Shown one piece after another: positions 32,675-44,351 of a DNA stretch of 64,000 nucleotides (position 1 is its first letter; each line of letters begins with the position of its first letter). The DNA comes from Ahaetulla prasina (lineage: Eukaryota; Chordata; Lepidosauria; Squamata; Colubridae). Location of the stretch: positions 29,406,435 to 29,470,434 of the forward strand of contig NC_080541.1 of NCBI RefSeq assembly GCF_028640845.1, read 5' to 3'. The notes beneath the pieces were generated by a model. It was not told the DNA's origin. It did no database searches and was given only the letters and a program-made list of their open reading frames with translations. The translations under genes and the position numbers were made by a program.

Positions 32675-34892
32675 ATATCTGTATTTTCCAGAGCCATCTG
32701 CGGGATTAAAGAATGTCATCAATATGATTAAAGCAGGATTGTGCTGTTGCAAAGTAAGCTCCACCCTTTTTGCATATGCATGCAATATCGTGATATATGC
32801 ACCAGGGGGAGGGCTGATATATGGTGACAAAATGTGCCTACATAGAGGAAGGCAATATGATGGATTACAGTGAAGCAACAGTTTCCCAGGAAGAAAGGAA
32901 AACTTTCAAAGGAATTGTTGAGACAAGGGACAACACAGCCAAGAGCTGGATCAGAGACAGAGGAAATAAGTTAAGATAGCCACTCCCTAGAATCTCCCAG
33001 GGTATATCCATTAGCGTTAGAGCAGTATATATTTAATCTGACAAGATTCTGTCTATATGGCGTGAGCAAACCAAGAACTGAATTTTGGCTAGTTTGTTTT
33101 CTTTTGTTGTTGACCTGGGCCTGACCTGTTGAATACTGTTTTATCCTTCTTGCTTTGGACAACCCCGGAGTACCCCAAAATGGGAACATTTTGGTTTATT
33201 TGCTGCTGGGGATAGGATAGTAGTTTACACTTCCCCATCCTTCCTTCCTCTATACAATAATTATTTTATTTGTATGTTTGCTTTAAATTACAAGCAATGG
33301 AAGGGAATAATTGTAGGAGCAGTTTGTCTAAATTTCCTATGATAAAAGTTCTGAAAAGTTAGATTCTTTGGATTTGAAGCTCAACTGGTTCTAAGCCCTG
33401 ACTAATGTACAGTTCCCATTTGATGGGAGAAAACTACAAATCTTTCCCAAAGGACACAGATTTGCAACCTCCGAATAAAAGCATTTACCACCGAGCATTA
33501 TAAACATATGACACATCCCCAATTAATCATCAGTGCCATATAACATTTTCTGGGTACTTCATTTTGTACATTTTTCCCATTGCAAAGCAGATTTTTAAAA
33601 GATAATAAAATCATGCCTCTCCCTCTTTCTCTGCCTCTACATAGATACAAATATTGTAGAAATAAATATTTCCAATTTATTCCAAGCAAATAAATTGTGG
33701 AAAAGAAACAAATGCCCTGGAGAAGTCAAAAATAAATTATTCAGTTTATGAAAGAAAACTATTGCATGAACATAATTCATGCTCCCGTTGAGGAATTACA
33801 TATTATATACCCACCATAATTGCATTATTTGGGATAATACAATATACTCTATGTGGCCCATGCTGCATAAATCTATACAGTGTAAAGACTAAGAAGGATG
33901 GACTGTTTCATTATATTCTTAGGGAAATGTTATTGCAGTGAACATACATAAAACATGGATACATCTAGTTTGACGGGAAAATTTTACTTCTGCTTTGTGG
34001 TCAAAGATAACAAGCTATGTGTGGCCTATCTTTTAAAACAAAATAATAACACACATTCTTTTCGCCATCTGTATTTCAGGTGATTTGACTGGAAGCATAT
34101 TATACTTTGTGAACCCAGATGAACAATGCAGGAATATACTAATCCTCATCCATTTAAAAATTACCATCAGGTTTATTACATTCCAAAATCACAAGAAATA
34201 GATAGTCATGTTTAAGTGCCCGGAAGACAGGTGATGTTTGAAGCCATTTCAGAAACTGCTTCCTGCAGTGGCTAATTTTTTATGGCAAAGGTTTTCTAAC
34301 TGTTTGAGAAAAATATAAAAAAATGTCTTTGATATATTGATAAACAAAAATATTCTTAATTGAAACAGAAACAAAAAAGTCTTGTTCGTTTTTTAGTCTG
34401 TCAAAAATGCTTCATAGTGATTTATCAGCATGCTTCACGCTTTGTCTGGATTAAAAAAAAAGCCATCTTCTTCCATATTCCTTGTTATAAAGTGGAGAGG
34501 AAAATAAATATCTTTCAGCGTGCTACTTTTTTTTCAGAAAATTATAGAACACGAGAATGTGCTACTTAGAGTTGCATTAAAACCTGCACTTTCAGTATGC
34601 AGTGAAAGTGCTATCATGTAATGATTTTTGTACTCTGTATTACTGAATGTTCGATATTCAGGTTGTGTAACTCTAGGTATGTTCTCATATTGAGTTTAAT
34701 GGAGAAGATCCCAGCTTAGTCTCTAGCAACTTTAGACGGTGTTAGAAATTGGGGAGCAGCAAACAGCCAACATTGGCTATATGGCAGCAAGGGGTGAAAC
34801 CTTTCTTCCTCAAGCAACTGGAAAATTGGTAAACTCCTGGAGTTGTTTAATAATAATAATAAACAGCTCAGCTATTGATGAAAAAAAAACAG
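32675..34892. other. No gene or named repeat recognised
   Basis: About 2.2 kb of AT-rich sequence with short overlapping frames only. Confidence 0.4.
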
Positions 34893-35250
34893 GTACAGGT
34901 AGTCCTCAACCTATGATCTGTCGCTTAGCAATTTTTCAAAATTATGATGGACACCATTCCACCCAAAAAAGTACTTACAACCTGGTTCCAAATTTTCAAT
35001 AGTTGTCTCCTTCCTAAGATCCAATGAGCTCATTTCAGGCAATCAACCAACGGCCCACATTTATGACAATTTGCTGCAACCTGCAGTCTCATGACTACAA
35101 GCCACAACATTTTGGCCCAAACCCAATGTTTCCTTCCAGTTTGCTGAGTTTGCTTAACTACTACCACAAAAAAGGTTGTAACCCATTTTATGAACATTAG
35201 ACCTTGCAACGGGCAAACTCACTTACTGTCATAAGTCAAGGACTACCTTT
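34893..35250. repeat. 'CAGGTAGTCCTC' interspersed repeat, fullest copy
   Basis: It begins CAGGTAGTCCTCAACCTATG and ends CATAAGTCAAGGACTACCT. The ends are inverted relative to each other (AGGTAGTCCT / AGGACTACCT), so this is a terminal-inverted-repeat unit of about 360 bp without coding capacity. Shared interior wording is AACCAACGGCCCACATTTATGACA and CACTTACTGTCATAAGTC. Superfamily not assigned. Confidence 0.7.
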
Positions 35251-35284
35251 TTTCATGCATTGATAAATAGACAGATGGGGAGGA

Positions 35285-35286
<2 letters not shown>

Positions 35287-35319
<33 letters not shown>

Positions 35320-35342
35320 GAATATATATATATATATATAAA
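35287..35342. repeat. (AT)n microsatellite, interrupted
   Basis: Two AT arrays (35287-35314 and 35324-35340) are separated by AAAAAGA. Confidence 0.9.
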
Positions 35343-35617
35343 AATAAATCCTACAACTTTTTCTACACTAAGCAAAGATCTTAATGATGTGCTATTTCAG
35401 CCAGTGATGTAGTTTTGGGCTTCTTTCTATTTGTATGTTATGAGGGAAGGAACTGTATGATCTGCAGCAGCTCCATGTTGCTAGTATTTCAAGTCTTCAG
35501 AAATTGAAACTATGATGGGTCACATTTAAGCTGTTTTTGATAATTGAAGAATGAAAATTGTGGAGATAAAGTACCCAGTATGGCAAATATGAATTTTTAT
35601 TTTCAATTTGTATGCAG

Positions 35618-36128
35618 TCCTTGCTTACTGACTGCGTTATTTAGTGGACATTCTAAGTTACAACCGGGTTGAAAATAAATCTAACATTATGACTGATGCC
35701 CATATCTTTTTACTCTTGCAGTGTTCCTCAAGTCATGTGACTGTCTTTGCAGTCAGTATGAGTTGTCCTTAGCTGACCTATTGCCCTTCTCCCTCTTGTA
35801 GAGCAAAGAGATTTTGAGAAAAGGATTACAAAAGAGTAAGTAGGAGCACAATGGAGAATACACCAGGCTGTTTGTGTACCCTGCTTGCGACTCCCACCTA
35901 CAAATGAACTTGGGGGGAAAGCAATCCCTTTCTAATGAATGTAAATAGAAATATTAATTTCCTTTCTGCTAATTATCCTAGCTTCAGGGTGAACATTCCA
36001 AAGTGCAGAGAAGTGAGGAAAAAGAAAATCATGTGAGTCACAAAAATCATAAGAGTGAGGAAAATCATAATTTCCCATTTAGTGACTGCTTTGTTTAATG
36101 ACCGAGCTGCCAGTCCCAATTGTGGTAG
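35618..36128. repeat. Degraded copy of the 'CAGGTAGTCCTC' family
   Basis: GCAGTCCTTGCTTACTGACTG with AAGTTACAACC at 35618-35665, and TTTAGTGACTGCTTTGTTTAATGACCGAGCTGCCAG at 36077-36112, match this family's ends and interior. The middle is replaced or decayed, and an L2 tail begins at 36130. Confidence 0.45.
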
Positions 36129-36129
36129 C

Positions 36130-36717
36130 TACATTTATTTTATTTATTTATTTATTTATTTATTAGATTTTTATACCGCCCTTCTCCCGAAGGACTCAGG
36201 GCGGTTCACAGCCATAATAAAAATAGAACGATGTACAAATAAAACAAAGATTTAAAAACTTATTATATATAGGCTGAGATATAAAACAACATCCTATTAA
36301 AATTAAACTCTCTAAAAATTATAAAATTTAAAAATCACGAAGCCAGTCCCGCACGGATGAATAAATAGGTCTTCAGCTCGCGGCGGAAGGTCCAAAGGTC
36401 AGGCAGTTGGCGTAATCCAGGGGGAAGTTCGTTCCAGAGGGTAGGAGCCCCCACAGAGAAGAACCTTCCCCTGGGGGCCGCCAGCCGACATTGCTTGGCG
36501 GACGGCACCCTGAGAAGCCCCTCTCTGTGTGAGCGTACGGGTCGGTGGGAGGTATTCGGTAGCAGAAGGCGGTCCCGTAAGTACCCTGGCCCTAAGCCAT
36601 GGAGCGCTTTAAAGGTAGTGACCAACACCTTGAAGTGCACCCGGAAGACCACAGGTAGCCAGTGCAGTCTGCACAGGAGTGGTGTTACATGGGAGCCACG
36701 TGTGGCTCCTTCTATCA
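36130..36717 (-). mobile_element. L2 LINE 3' fragment
   Basis: The tail (TTTA)n at 36133-36162 and terminus ACCGCCCTTCTCCCGAAGGACTCAGGGCGG are followed by 3' UTR and an open C-terminal frame on the minus strand (36718-36335): GSHVTPLLCRLHWLPVVFRV, ALHGLGPGYLRDRLL, GAPTLWNELPPGLRQLPDLW, ending near FIRAGL. The copy ends abruptly at about 36717 and is 5'-truncated before the RT core. Confidence 0.85.
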
Positions 36718-36719
36718 TG

Positions 36720-38424
36720 AAGACTATTGGTATGCGTTTCAGCTATTATGTTCTAACTAGAAAGGCACTCTAAGCTATGAGGATATCCTTGATCCAAAGA
36801 AATTCTTCCAGCTTTCCTGAGACACCAGAACATTAATAATACAGGAAGAAAGCACTGAAGACTCATTAGTAGACATCCCACCATCCAGAAACACTTTTGC
36901 TACATCATTAGCAGCACTAAACAAGAGCTTCAGGTGAATCGGTTCCTCTTATTTAATCTTGGAGTTAGGATCCAAGAACTCCCATTTCCTATTACAATGA
37001 TGGGAATCCAGATTCTACTTAAGACAAGCAATTATTATCACTTAAGTCAGTAAAATATGTTCAAGCTAACATCAAAGCAGGCCTTAAGAAAAGTATTTCC
37101 ATCTTTTGATGTGCTGTTTTTGGACATGGAAAGCTTAAAACTGAAACCATCTCTCTTGCCAAAGTGGGATCTAAAAATAGATGCCTTATACAGGCCAAAG
37201 CGCTTTTCTGGCGCTTAAAAAGAAGAAGTTTTTAGACTTTAAAATTTAGAGCTTTTGCTCTGCCCCCAAACTTTCTATGAGGCTTCATACCACTTAATTT
37301 ACAGAATTTTTTTTAAAATATTCTGACTTTTTACAAAGACAGTAGAAATCATTAATGAAGACACGTTCTCCCACAAGAAAGGGGAAAGAAGATTCTTGGA
37401 AGTCGTCAGGAAGTTCAACTTATAATTTCAAATCAGCTTATTTTATGATACATTATTTAATACAAGCTAGTATAAATTTTTAAAGCATTCATTTTGCATA
37501 ACATCCTTGGACCAAACGGCCAAAAAAAAAAAATCCCAGAAATTAAAGCAAGATATGCAATTCATTTTGCTGCAAAGTTTCAGTACCACACAGAATAAAG
37601 GTGCCTGATAACTGCCAAAAATATAGATTTCCTTGACAGCTAATATTTAAATCCAACACCTTCTAATGTAGCCTTCAGGAATTTGGCCTCAGTTTAGCTT
37701 ACGCTTTGGTGTAAAATATTTAATCTTAGGCTTGGTGGGAGGGAAAGGTGTGACTGTATAACCCCTTCAGTGAAAATAGCACTGCATCAAAAAGTTTACC
37801 TTGTAATAAAATAAGAATTACACTTTCCATTCTGAAGATTCCGCCCAGGAAATGATGTATGACTAAGTTGTATGACTAAATGGTTGTATGACTGCAGTTA
37901 CAACCAACAACCTCCTAGGGAAAGAAAAATTGAAGTAAAAGAACTGGTTTTGGCAATGACCTCTTAGCTTATAGCAGTAGATGGAAGTGTAGTGATTATC
38001 TTTTTTTCTTTTTTCTTGGGTTAGTTTTGGAATTTTTTTTTTCAATTTGAATATCTTTTTTTTTTGTATGATAAAACCATAGAGTTGGAAGAGACCATCT
38101 AGTTACTGATTTTTAATGGGAGATAACTCATCTATGCCAGCTCAGACTTATGATATTCTGGAAGGATATATGGCAGAGCACCTTATAGTGTATGGTAGAT
38201 ATATGCCTTGTCCCAGTGTGCTTTAGAGTCCTTCTATGGCAGCGTGTGTATGCTTGTATACATATTGACACATTCTGCGTTACCAAAAATTCCAATATCA
38301 AAAAAGCAATGTTGTCTGAGTCTCCGTATTTCAATGCTTCAGGATTATGCCTTAATGGGCTGTTATAAACCAATATAGGGGAGAGAATTCAACAAAACTA
38401 GTATAGGTAAAGAAGGACTAGGCA
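36720..38424. other. No gene recognised; CR1 scrap near 38080
   Basis: AT-rich sequence. CATAGAGTTGGAAGAGACCATCTAGT at 38079-38104 looks like the very end of a CR1 in minus orientation. Nothing else supported. Confidence 0.35.
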
Positions 38425-38470
38425 ATAGCAGTGTTCCAATATCTCAGGGGCTGCCACAAAGGAGAGGACT
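38425..38470 (+). repeat. CR1 C-terminal scrap
   Basis: GCAATAGCAGTGTTCCAATATCTCAGGGGCTGCCACAAAG encodes the CR1 [12 protein letters not shown] block seen at 15301-15900 and 18400-18610. The flanks do not continue the match. Confidence 0.7.
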
Positions 38471-38788
38471 TTGCTTTTGGTAGCCGGCAAGGAGCATTAG
38501 AGATAATAACCATAGGGATACTGCAATGGCCACAACTTTGAGAATAACACTGGTTAGAACTTGTTATTAGAATTGCACAAGAGTAATGGATTCTGGATTT
38601 TTTTTAGACATTATTTAAGTTAGTGGATTTTAGGTATCTTGATTCAAAAATTGTTGGAATATAAATAGACTGTTTGGGCTATCTTGATGATACAAACAGA
38701 CAAACATTTAAACATAATGAGAGTTTTAGTAGTGTAGTACAGATATATAAAACTACAGATTTAGTAGTACAGATATATAAAAAATACT

Positions 38789-39014
38789 GAGTGGCATGGG
38801 GGCCTGCTAGGGAAGATGCTAGCTTCTCACTGAGAAGGTTGAGAGTTCAGTCCTAGGTACCACCAGATGTTTCTCTCTTAAAGTGCAAAGAAAAAAAAAA
38901 TGCTGTGAACTCTGCATGGCATCAGGAAGGGCATCTGGCCAGTAAATGCTCAACTTCATCTAGTCGCCCCAACTCTGCCCCAAATTAAGAGATTACAGGG
39001 TCATAAAAAGGGAG
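38789..39014 (+). mobile_element. tRNA-derived SINE, second family
   Basis: It is similar to 12873-13103: head GAGTGGCATGGGGGCCTGC with a B-box-like GAGTTCAGTCC, then GCATCAGGAAGGGCATCTGGCCAG and a Pro-codon-like AACTCTGCCCCA end. No clear target duplication is visible, so it is older than the 12.9-kb copy. Confidence 0.65.
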
Positions 39015-39748
39015 TTTTATAGATACAGCATATAAAGAAATCAGTACACAAATGGTTTGATAAATTAAATGAGAGGAAGTTCAAAATTTCAGAAAATTCT
39101 AAAAGGGGTCAATACTTTCTTCTAGAACTGTAATTTGTCTTTAGGAAACATTTTAATGTATTTTCATTTTAAGAGTGGTTGTTTAATCATTTTCAGGTAT
39201 AAGCACTGGGATTTAATAATTTCCTGTGAACTTATAGAAGTGTAAAGAAGGGTTATAAGTGAGATATCAAGTAACATAAGAATCAATTTAATGGTAATTT
39301 AAATAGCTAACATAATTTTTGCATAATTAAGTGGCCTGTGGGCCTGAAGTCTTAATCAAATCTAATTAATTTAAAGGATGTTACATTTTATTATCGGTGA
39401 AATGTTCACAGGTGATAAAATATATAGAGTTGCAGTTACAAAGTTTTTTAAAAAAGAACAATCCAGTTATAATATAAACTCTTTTTTGAAACAACAGTAT
39501 TGAAAAAAATGCCTTTATATGTTTTGGGACAAAATGTAGAAAACTGTAGACATTCTTAACCAGGAAGATATAGAAATGGCTATCTGAAATATACATTGGT
39601 ATTTATATTTCAAAATATAATATTAAAAATGTAGTTAGGACATGACAGATCTCTAATCATTTTAATTGGGATGACTTACTATCTTCTCTGCAAAGCTAAT
39701 ATTTTTATTTGAAAGGTATTTCATTGAAATAAATGGGATTTACATTTC
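39015..39748. other. No gene or named repeat recognised
   Basis: Very AT-rich sequence. Nothing supported. Confidence 0.4.
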
Positions 39749-39749
39749 A

Positions 39750-39915
39750 AGAAGGCTTGGCAGGTGACAAGCTTAATAGAGTCAGGTATAGTTAATACTT
39801 AGATGGGAGATTAGCCAGGAATTTCAGGGCTGTACAAGTCAAAAAATATCTCAGAAGACTGCAATGAAAAAGCCAAGAACTAAGCTCAACTGGAAGGAGA
39901 CTTTACCTTTTACAT
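39750..39915 (+). mobile_element. Possible old 5S-rRNA-derived SINE
   Basis: AATACTTAGATGGGAGATTAGCCAGGAATT resembles the 3' part of 5S rRNA (AGTACTTGGATGGGAGACC). It is followed by a diverged body (CTCAGAAGACTGCAATGAAAAAGCC) that fits SINE3-type elements of amniotes rather than a 5S gene. It is too decayed to be transcribed as 5S. Moderate to low certainty. Confidence 0.4.
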
Positions 39916-40234
39916 TTCAATAAGTGGGATTAGGGCAGCAGATACGTGTTTAATCAGGTCAAAAGTTTGCTAGCTTGAATGCTTATAAAAGCAAAAAGGA
40001 AGGGTAAATAGTGTTTTTTTTAAGAAGATAACCATAAAGGTCATATGATGTAGCATCATGGATCAGCGATACTCAAGAAACACAGTCATTATTAAAGGAA
40101 TGCCATTAGCAATCTTGTCTTATTTCAAGAATTGTCATTTTTTCACTGTTTTTCCAAATTAGTATCTTAAATTTGAAATTACTTCTTACCCTGCTTAGCA
40201 GTCCCTCCAGAAAGTTTACTCCTCACACCTATAC

Positions 40235-40576
40235 GTAAACGTAAAAGTTCCCCTTGCACATATATGCTAGTCGTTCCCAACTCTAGGGAGTGGTGCTCAT
40301 CTCCATTTCAAAGCCGAAGAGCCAGCGCTGTCCGAAGACGTTTCCATGGTCATATGGCCAGCATGACTAAAGGCCAACGGTGCATAGAATGCTGTTACCT
40401 TCCCACCAAAGGTGATTTTTTCTACTTGCATTTTTTACGTGCTTTCAAACTGCTAGGTTGGTAGAAGCTGGGACAAGTAACGGGAGCTCACCCCATTATG
40501 CGGCACTAGGGATTCAAACCGCTGAATTGCAACCTTTTGATCGACACTTATCTTAGCCACTGAGCCACTGCATCCC
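40235..40576 (-). mobile_element. Sauria-type SINE
   Basis: Minus strand, from a tRNA-like GATGCAGTGGCTCAGTGGCT (40576) through AGCTTCTACCAACCTAGCAG and GACAGCGCTGGCTCTTCGGC to a decayed ACGTTTACG tail (40235). The flanks TACTCCTCACACCTATA and TACTCGCACCTATA form an imperfect target duplication. Confidence 0.8.
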
Positions 40577-40589
40577 TACTCGCACCTAT

Positions 40590-41325
40590 AGGTCAGTGCA
40601 AAGAAGGAAAAGATATTGTGCAGTCATTTTGGACTTCAAAAACACCTAATTTCAGTTGGATTATATATGATATAATTTTTCCTATCTGTTGCATCTGTAA
40701 TATCTCTGAGGCATTTTTCTATCTGGAGTACCTTAGGTGCATCCATCAAGTTTCTTTTTATCCTTAAACTTGAAAACTAAAGAAAATAGAATGTATTATA
40801 GTATATATGTCTTTAGGATTATCATAACCTCAAGAAAATTATGCAATGACTCAATTGTGCTGCACATTTGAAGAGCAATATGAGACTTGGACTAAATGTG
40901 AGAGAGAATGTAACATCTGGCAGGTACACTTTAAACCAAATCCATATTTTGCCAGGATTCTGTAGCTAGGTTTTTGTGGCAGGTCTTACAGGTGTGTTCA
41001 TACATCTAAATCACTGCAGTTTTATTATTTTGTTTCATAAATTGTAATTGATTCTGAAAAAGCTAAAATCAGTTAAACATTAGCAGATTCCACAATCTAG
41101 AATGTCAGGTCTTTTATTATACAATCATTTTTCCAGCTGCTGGCAGCCAATTAAATCCCAAGTGTAGCCTTTCTCATAGACTTTTTCAGATGAAGAAATG
41201 AAGGAAGGAAAAGGGAAATTTCAGAACGATGAAAATAGGTATACCAGGTGTCATCTTCATGATATTTAAACCTGAAGTAAGAATACAATTCTCAAATACT
41301 TCCGAAAATATGTAGACATTTAGAA
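40590..41325. other. No gene or named repeat recognised
   Basis: AT-rich sequence between a SINE and a LINE. Nothing supported. Confidence 0.4.
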
Positions 41326-41366
41326 GATGGACATTACCTTACAAGCTTGATGGACATTACCTTACA

Positions 41367-41996
41367 GATGACCCCCACCCAGTTAAAGACCTTGGAGTTT
41401 TCATATCAAATGATCTAAGTGCCAAAGCCCACTGCAACTACATCGCAAAAAAAGCTTTAAGAGTTGTAAACCTAATCTTGCGTAGCTTCTTCTCCAAAAA
41501 CACTACTCTACTAACCACAGCATATAAAACATTTGCTAGACCAATTCTTGAATACAGCTCGACTGTCTGGAACCCATATCACATTTCTGACATCAATACA
41601 ATTGAACGTGTCCAGAAATATTTTACAAGAAGGGTTCTCCACTCCTCTGAATACAACAAAATACCTTATGCCACCAGACTTGAAATCCTGGGTTTAGAAA
41701 ATTTAGAACTACGCCGTCTTCCACATGACTTGACTTTAACTCATAGAATCATCTATTACAATGTCCTTCCTGTCAAAGACTACTTCAGCTTCAATTGCAA
41801 CAATACACGAGCATACAATAGATTTAAGCTTAATGTTAACCACTCCAATCTTGATTGCAGAAAATATAACTTCAGTAACAGAGTTGTTAATGCCTGGAAT
41901 ACACTACCTGACTCTGTGGTCTCGTCCCAAAATCCCCAAATCTTCAACCAAAAACTGTCTACTATTGACCTCACCCCATTCCTAAGAGGTCTATAA
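41367..41996 (+). pseudogene. LINE ORF2 C-terminal domain, uninterrupted frame
   Basis: About 209 codons without a stop: VKDLGVFISNDLSAKAHC, YKTFARPILEYSSTVWNP, NTIERVQKYFTRRVLHSS, LGLENLELRRL, NRVVNAWNTLPDSVV and the end LTPFLRGL. This is the region downstream of the RT. The RT itself is absent because of 5' truncation, so no active protein results. Retained openness suggests a younger insertion than the 561-4840 copy. Confidence 0.85.
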
Positions 41997-42157
41997 GGGG
42001 CGTGCATAAGAGCACAAGAGTGCCTACTGTTTCTATCCTATTGTTTCCTTTCTTTATATTCAATTAATTTATTATTACATATTCATACTTATATATATAT
42101 ATACTTATATATTGTATAGTTATTTCATGCTTACACTCATATATACTGTGTGACAAA

Positions 42158-42158
42158 A

Positions 42159-42240
<82 letters not shown>
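42158..42240. repeat. (AAAT)n microsatellite, LINE-seeded
   Basis: About twenty AAAT units extend the LINE 3' terminus directly. Confidence 0.95.
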
Positions 42241-42244
<4 letters not shown>

Positions 42245-42245
<1 letters not shown>

Positions 42246-42732
42246 TTGAAGAACATGTTGGAAAAGTGCTGAGGCAGATTTTGGCATAGCATTGTTCTGA
42301 CGAGGTTTAAGAATCTTGTTCCAGCAGCCATTCAGTCTTTTTATACTCTTTCTGGGGATTGCTGGAGGTCAAGTGGACATTTGATTATTTAGCATGCTTG
42401 AAATGTAAATAGACTATAAATGTGTATTCACATGAGGGTAAAGGCTTCACCAACAACACTAGGCCAAAAAGTGCTTGCTCTGTTAACTGCATACTTTTAG
42501 TTATATTTTCTGCCCCTGCTTCTATGGGGACTTCAAGGAAGTTTCAAATAAATTCCTTTAACCAACAAATCCCAAGTTGCTGATAATATAAATTACACGG
42601 CTGCACAGAACTTTAGTTGGTTAAAATTGCTGGATAATGTGACTACGGTGGCATTTAAAAACAAAATACCTCTCAAGGTTTCAGTTCAGTATTGAATTGA
42701 AGATGATGTTTTTCTCTTTGTAGTTAGATGGC
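42245..42732. other. No gene or named repeat recognised
   Basis: Nothing supported between the AAAT array and the hAT element. Confidence 0.4.
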
Positions 42733-42740
42733 ATTGAAAG

Positions 42741-43016
42741 CAGTGGTGGGTTTCAAAAAAAAATTACTACCGGTTCTGTGGGTGTGGCTTGGTGGGTGTG
42801 GCAGAGGAAGGATACTGTAAAATCTCCATTCCCACCCCACACCAGGGGAAGGTTACTGCAAAATCCCCATTTCCTCCTGATCAGATGGGACTCGGGAGGC
42901 AGAGAATAGATGGGGGCGGGGCCAGTCAGAATTTTTACTACTGGTTCTCCGAATTACTTTAAATTTCCACTACCGGTTCTCCAGAACTAGTCAGAACCTG
43001 CTGAAACCCACCTCTG
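42741..43016. mobile_element. Non-autonomous hAT element, exact 8-bp TSD
   Basis: Termini CAGTGGTGGGTTTC and GAAACCCACCTCTG are inverted repeats. ATTGAAAG flanks exactly at 42733-42740 and 43017-43024. The subterminal sequence has ACTACCGGTTCTGTGGGTGTGG and, inverted in part, TACCGGTTCTCC. The interior holds GGGAAGGTTACTGCAAAATC. The same family occurs at 44352, 52907 and 62910. Confidence 0.9.
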
Positions 43017-43024
43017 ATTGAAAG

Positions 43025-43300
43025 GAGTAACTTATGACTATTTTTAACAGTTGCAGCATCCCCATGGTCACATGGTCAAAATTCAGATGCTTGGCAATTG
43101 CTTCATATTTATGACAGTTGCAATGTCCCGGGGTCAGGTGATCACCATTTGTAATCCTCTGACAAGCAAAATCAGTGGGGAAGTCAGATTCACTTAACAA
43201 CCATGTTACTAACCTAACAACTGCAGTGATTCACTTAACAACTGTCTCATTTAGTAAAAGAAATTTTAGGCTCAATTGTGGCCGTAAGTGGAGGACTACC
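43025..43300. repeat. Copy of the 'CAGGTAGTCCTC' family
   Basis: CATCCCCATGGTCACATGGTC, GTCAGGTGATCACC, CACTTAACAACCATGTTACTAA and the end GTAAGTGGAGGACTACCTG identify the family. Only the right terminus is clear, and the hAT element at 42741-43016 abuts the left side. Confidence 0.65.
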
Positions 43301-43349
43301 TGTAATAGTCATTAGGAGAATTTCTAAACTTTGTTCTTAATAAATAGTT

Positions 43350-43533
43350 CGGAAGTTGAGTCATGGCAACTGGAGTTCGTTTCTTTTTTGGTTTGAAACG
43401 TTATGCTACTTATGCAAGTACCTTCTTCAGTCTTTTCAGCCTGATAACAAAACATTTCAAACCAAAAAAGGAAAGAAGTCCAGTTGCCATGACTCAATTT
43501 CCAGACAATCTACCTGGATGACTGAGAATCTGC
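43350..43533. mobile_element. Fold-back element with 52-bp arms and long flanking repeats
   Basis: The left arm GGAAGTTGAGTCATGGCAAC... (43351-43402) mirrors the right arm ending CAGTTGCCATGACTCAATTTCC (about 43449-43502), with TTTGGTTTGAAACGTT opposite AACATTTCAAACCAAA. TTCTTAATAAATAGTT (43334-43349) and TTCTTAATAAAATAGTT (43534-43550) flank the unit and differ by one base. The 16-17-bp flanks are longer than hAT or Tc1 duplications. The right side holds GGATGACTGAGAATCT, shared with 13255-13470. Confidence 0.7.
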
Positions 43534-43544
43534 TTCTTAATAAA

Positions 43545-43877
43545 ATAGTTTTATTTGCAAGTTATTTGAGCATAAAATGAAAAAAAAAACATCCCATGGT
43601 TGGTAGTATTAAAAATTGCTGAATTTCAGCAATGAAGTAGTTCTGTCGTTATGCATAAAAACCAGGTTTTTGTTTTAGATTCAGGATTATCAATTTGTGT
43701 TGTTGTTTTTTAAATAAGTTTTAAAGTTTGAAAAATATTTTATAGCTCTCTTTTATGTCTCTCTTCCATTTCTGTTTATATGTTTTAAAACATATTAAAA
43801 CATATTTTAATTAAAAAAATTAAAAATATCAAAATTGCTATTTTCAAAGTCTATTCAGCATATACTATATTTCTGAA
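43545..43877. other. No gene or named repeat recognised
   Basis: AT-rich sequence with several AAATATTTT-like runs. Nothing supported. Confidence 0.4.
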
Positions 43878-44152
43878 TATACCGTGTTTCCCCAAAAATA
43901 AGACCCTGTCTTATATTCTTTGAACCCTGAAAATAAGGCGCTTGGCTTTATTTTTGGGGAAGTCTTATTATTTTGGGGCACGTGGAGCAAGATGGGGCTC
44001 CTCTTGCCATCTTACCTGATTTCCAGCACTGTGTTTAAATATTTTCGGGGAGGGCTTATTTTTGGGAGGAGGCTTAGTTTAGCGCATGTGCTCAAAAACC
44101 TGATTGGGCTTATTATCAGGGGATGTCTTATTTTTGGGAAAACAGGCCTGTA
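43878..44152. mobile_element. Non-autonomous DNA transposon ('AATAAGAC' family)
   Basis: It begins ACCGTGTTTCCCCAAAAATAAGAC, with multiple internal copies of TTATTTTTGGGG/GGGGCTTATTTT wording, and ends GATGTCTTATTTTTGGGAAAAC, an inverted version of the start. This fits a widespread vertebrate TIR repeat. The flanks carry TA on both sides (AATATA, GTATAATA), so a TA target is possible. Confidence 0.6.
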
Positions 44153-44351
44153 TAATAAAGCATCAAAATATAAAGCAATATATGTAAAATTAAAATGTTA
44201 AGGTTAAAATTTTAGAATTAAACATTTAAGAAATTATAAAGTTATAAAATTGTAATTTTTTTTAAAAGACAACAATAATTATACCCAGTTATAATTAATT
44301 GACAAGGGCACCAACCAACCCTACAACTGCATGCACTTTGGGGCTCTGCAC

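Larger units (their letters stand above)
41349..42240 (+). mobile_element. LINE 3' end (same family as 561-4840) with AAATA array
   Basis: A 5'-truncated copy beginning near 41367 with ATGACCCCCACCCAGTTAAAG, matching 4070-4105 of the first LINE, through the C-terminal domain to the 3' UTR (GTGTGACAAAATAAATAAATAA). The tail has grown to about 80 bp of AAAT units (42158-42240). An 18-bp direct repeat, GATGGACATTACCTTACA, sits at 41326-41343 and 41349-41366 at the 5' junction. Confidence 0.85.

Noticed and set aside
39750..39800. 5S rRNA gene
   Set aside because: Only a short, diverged segment resembles 5S rRNA. No intact internal promoter or full 120-nt gene is present, so an old SINE is more likely.
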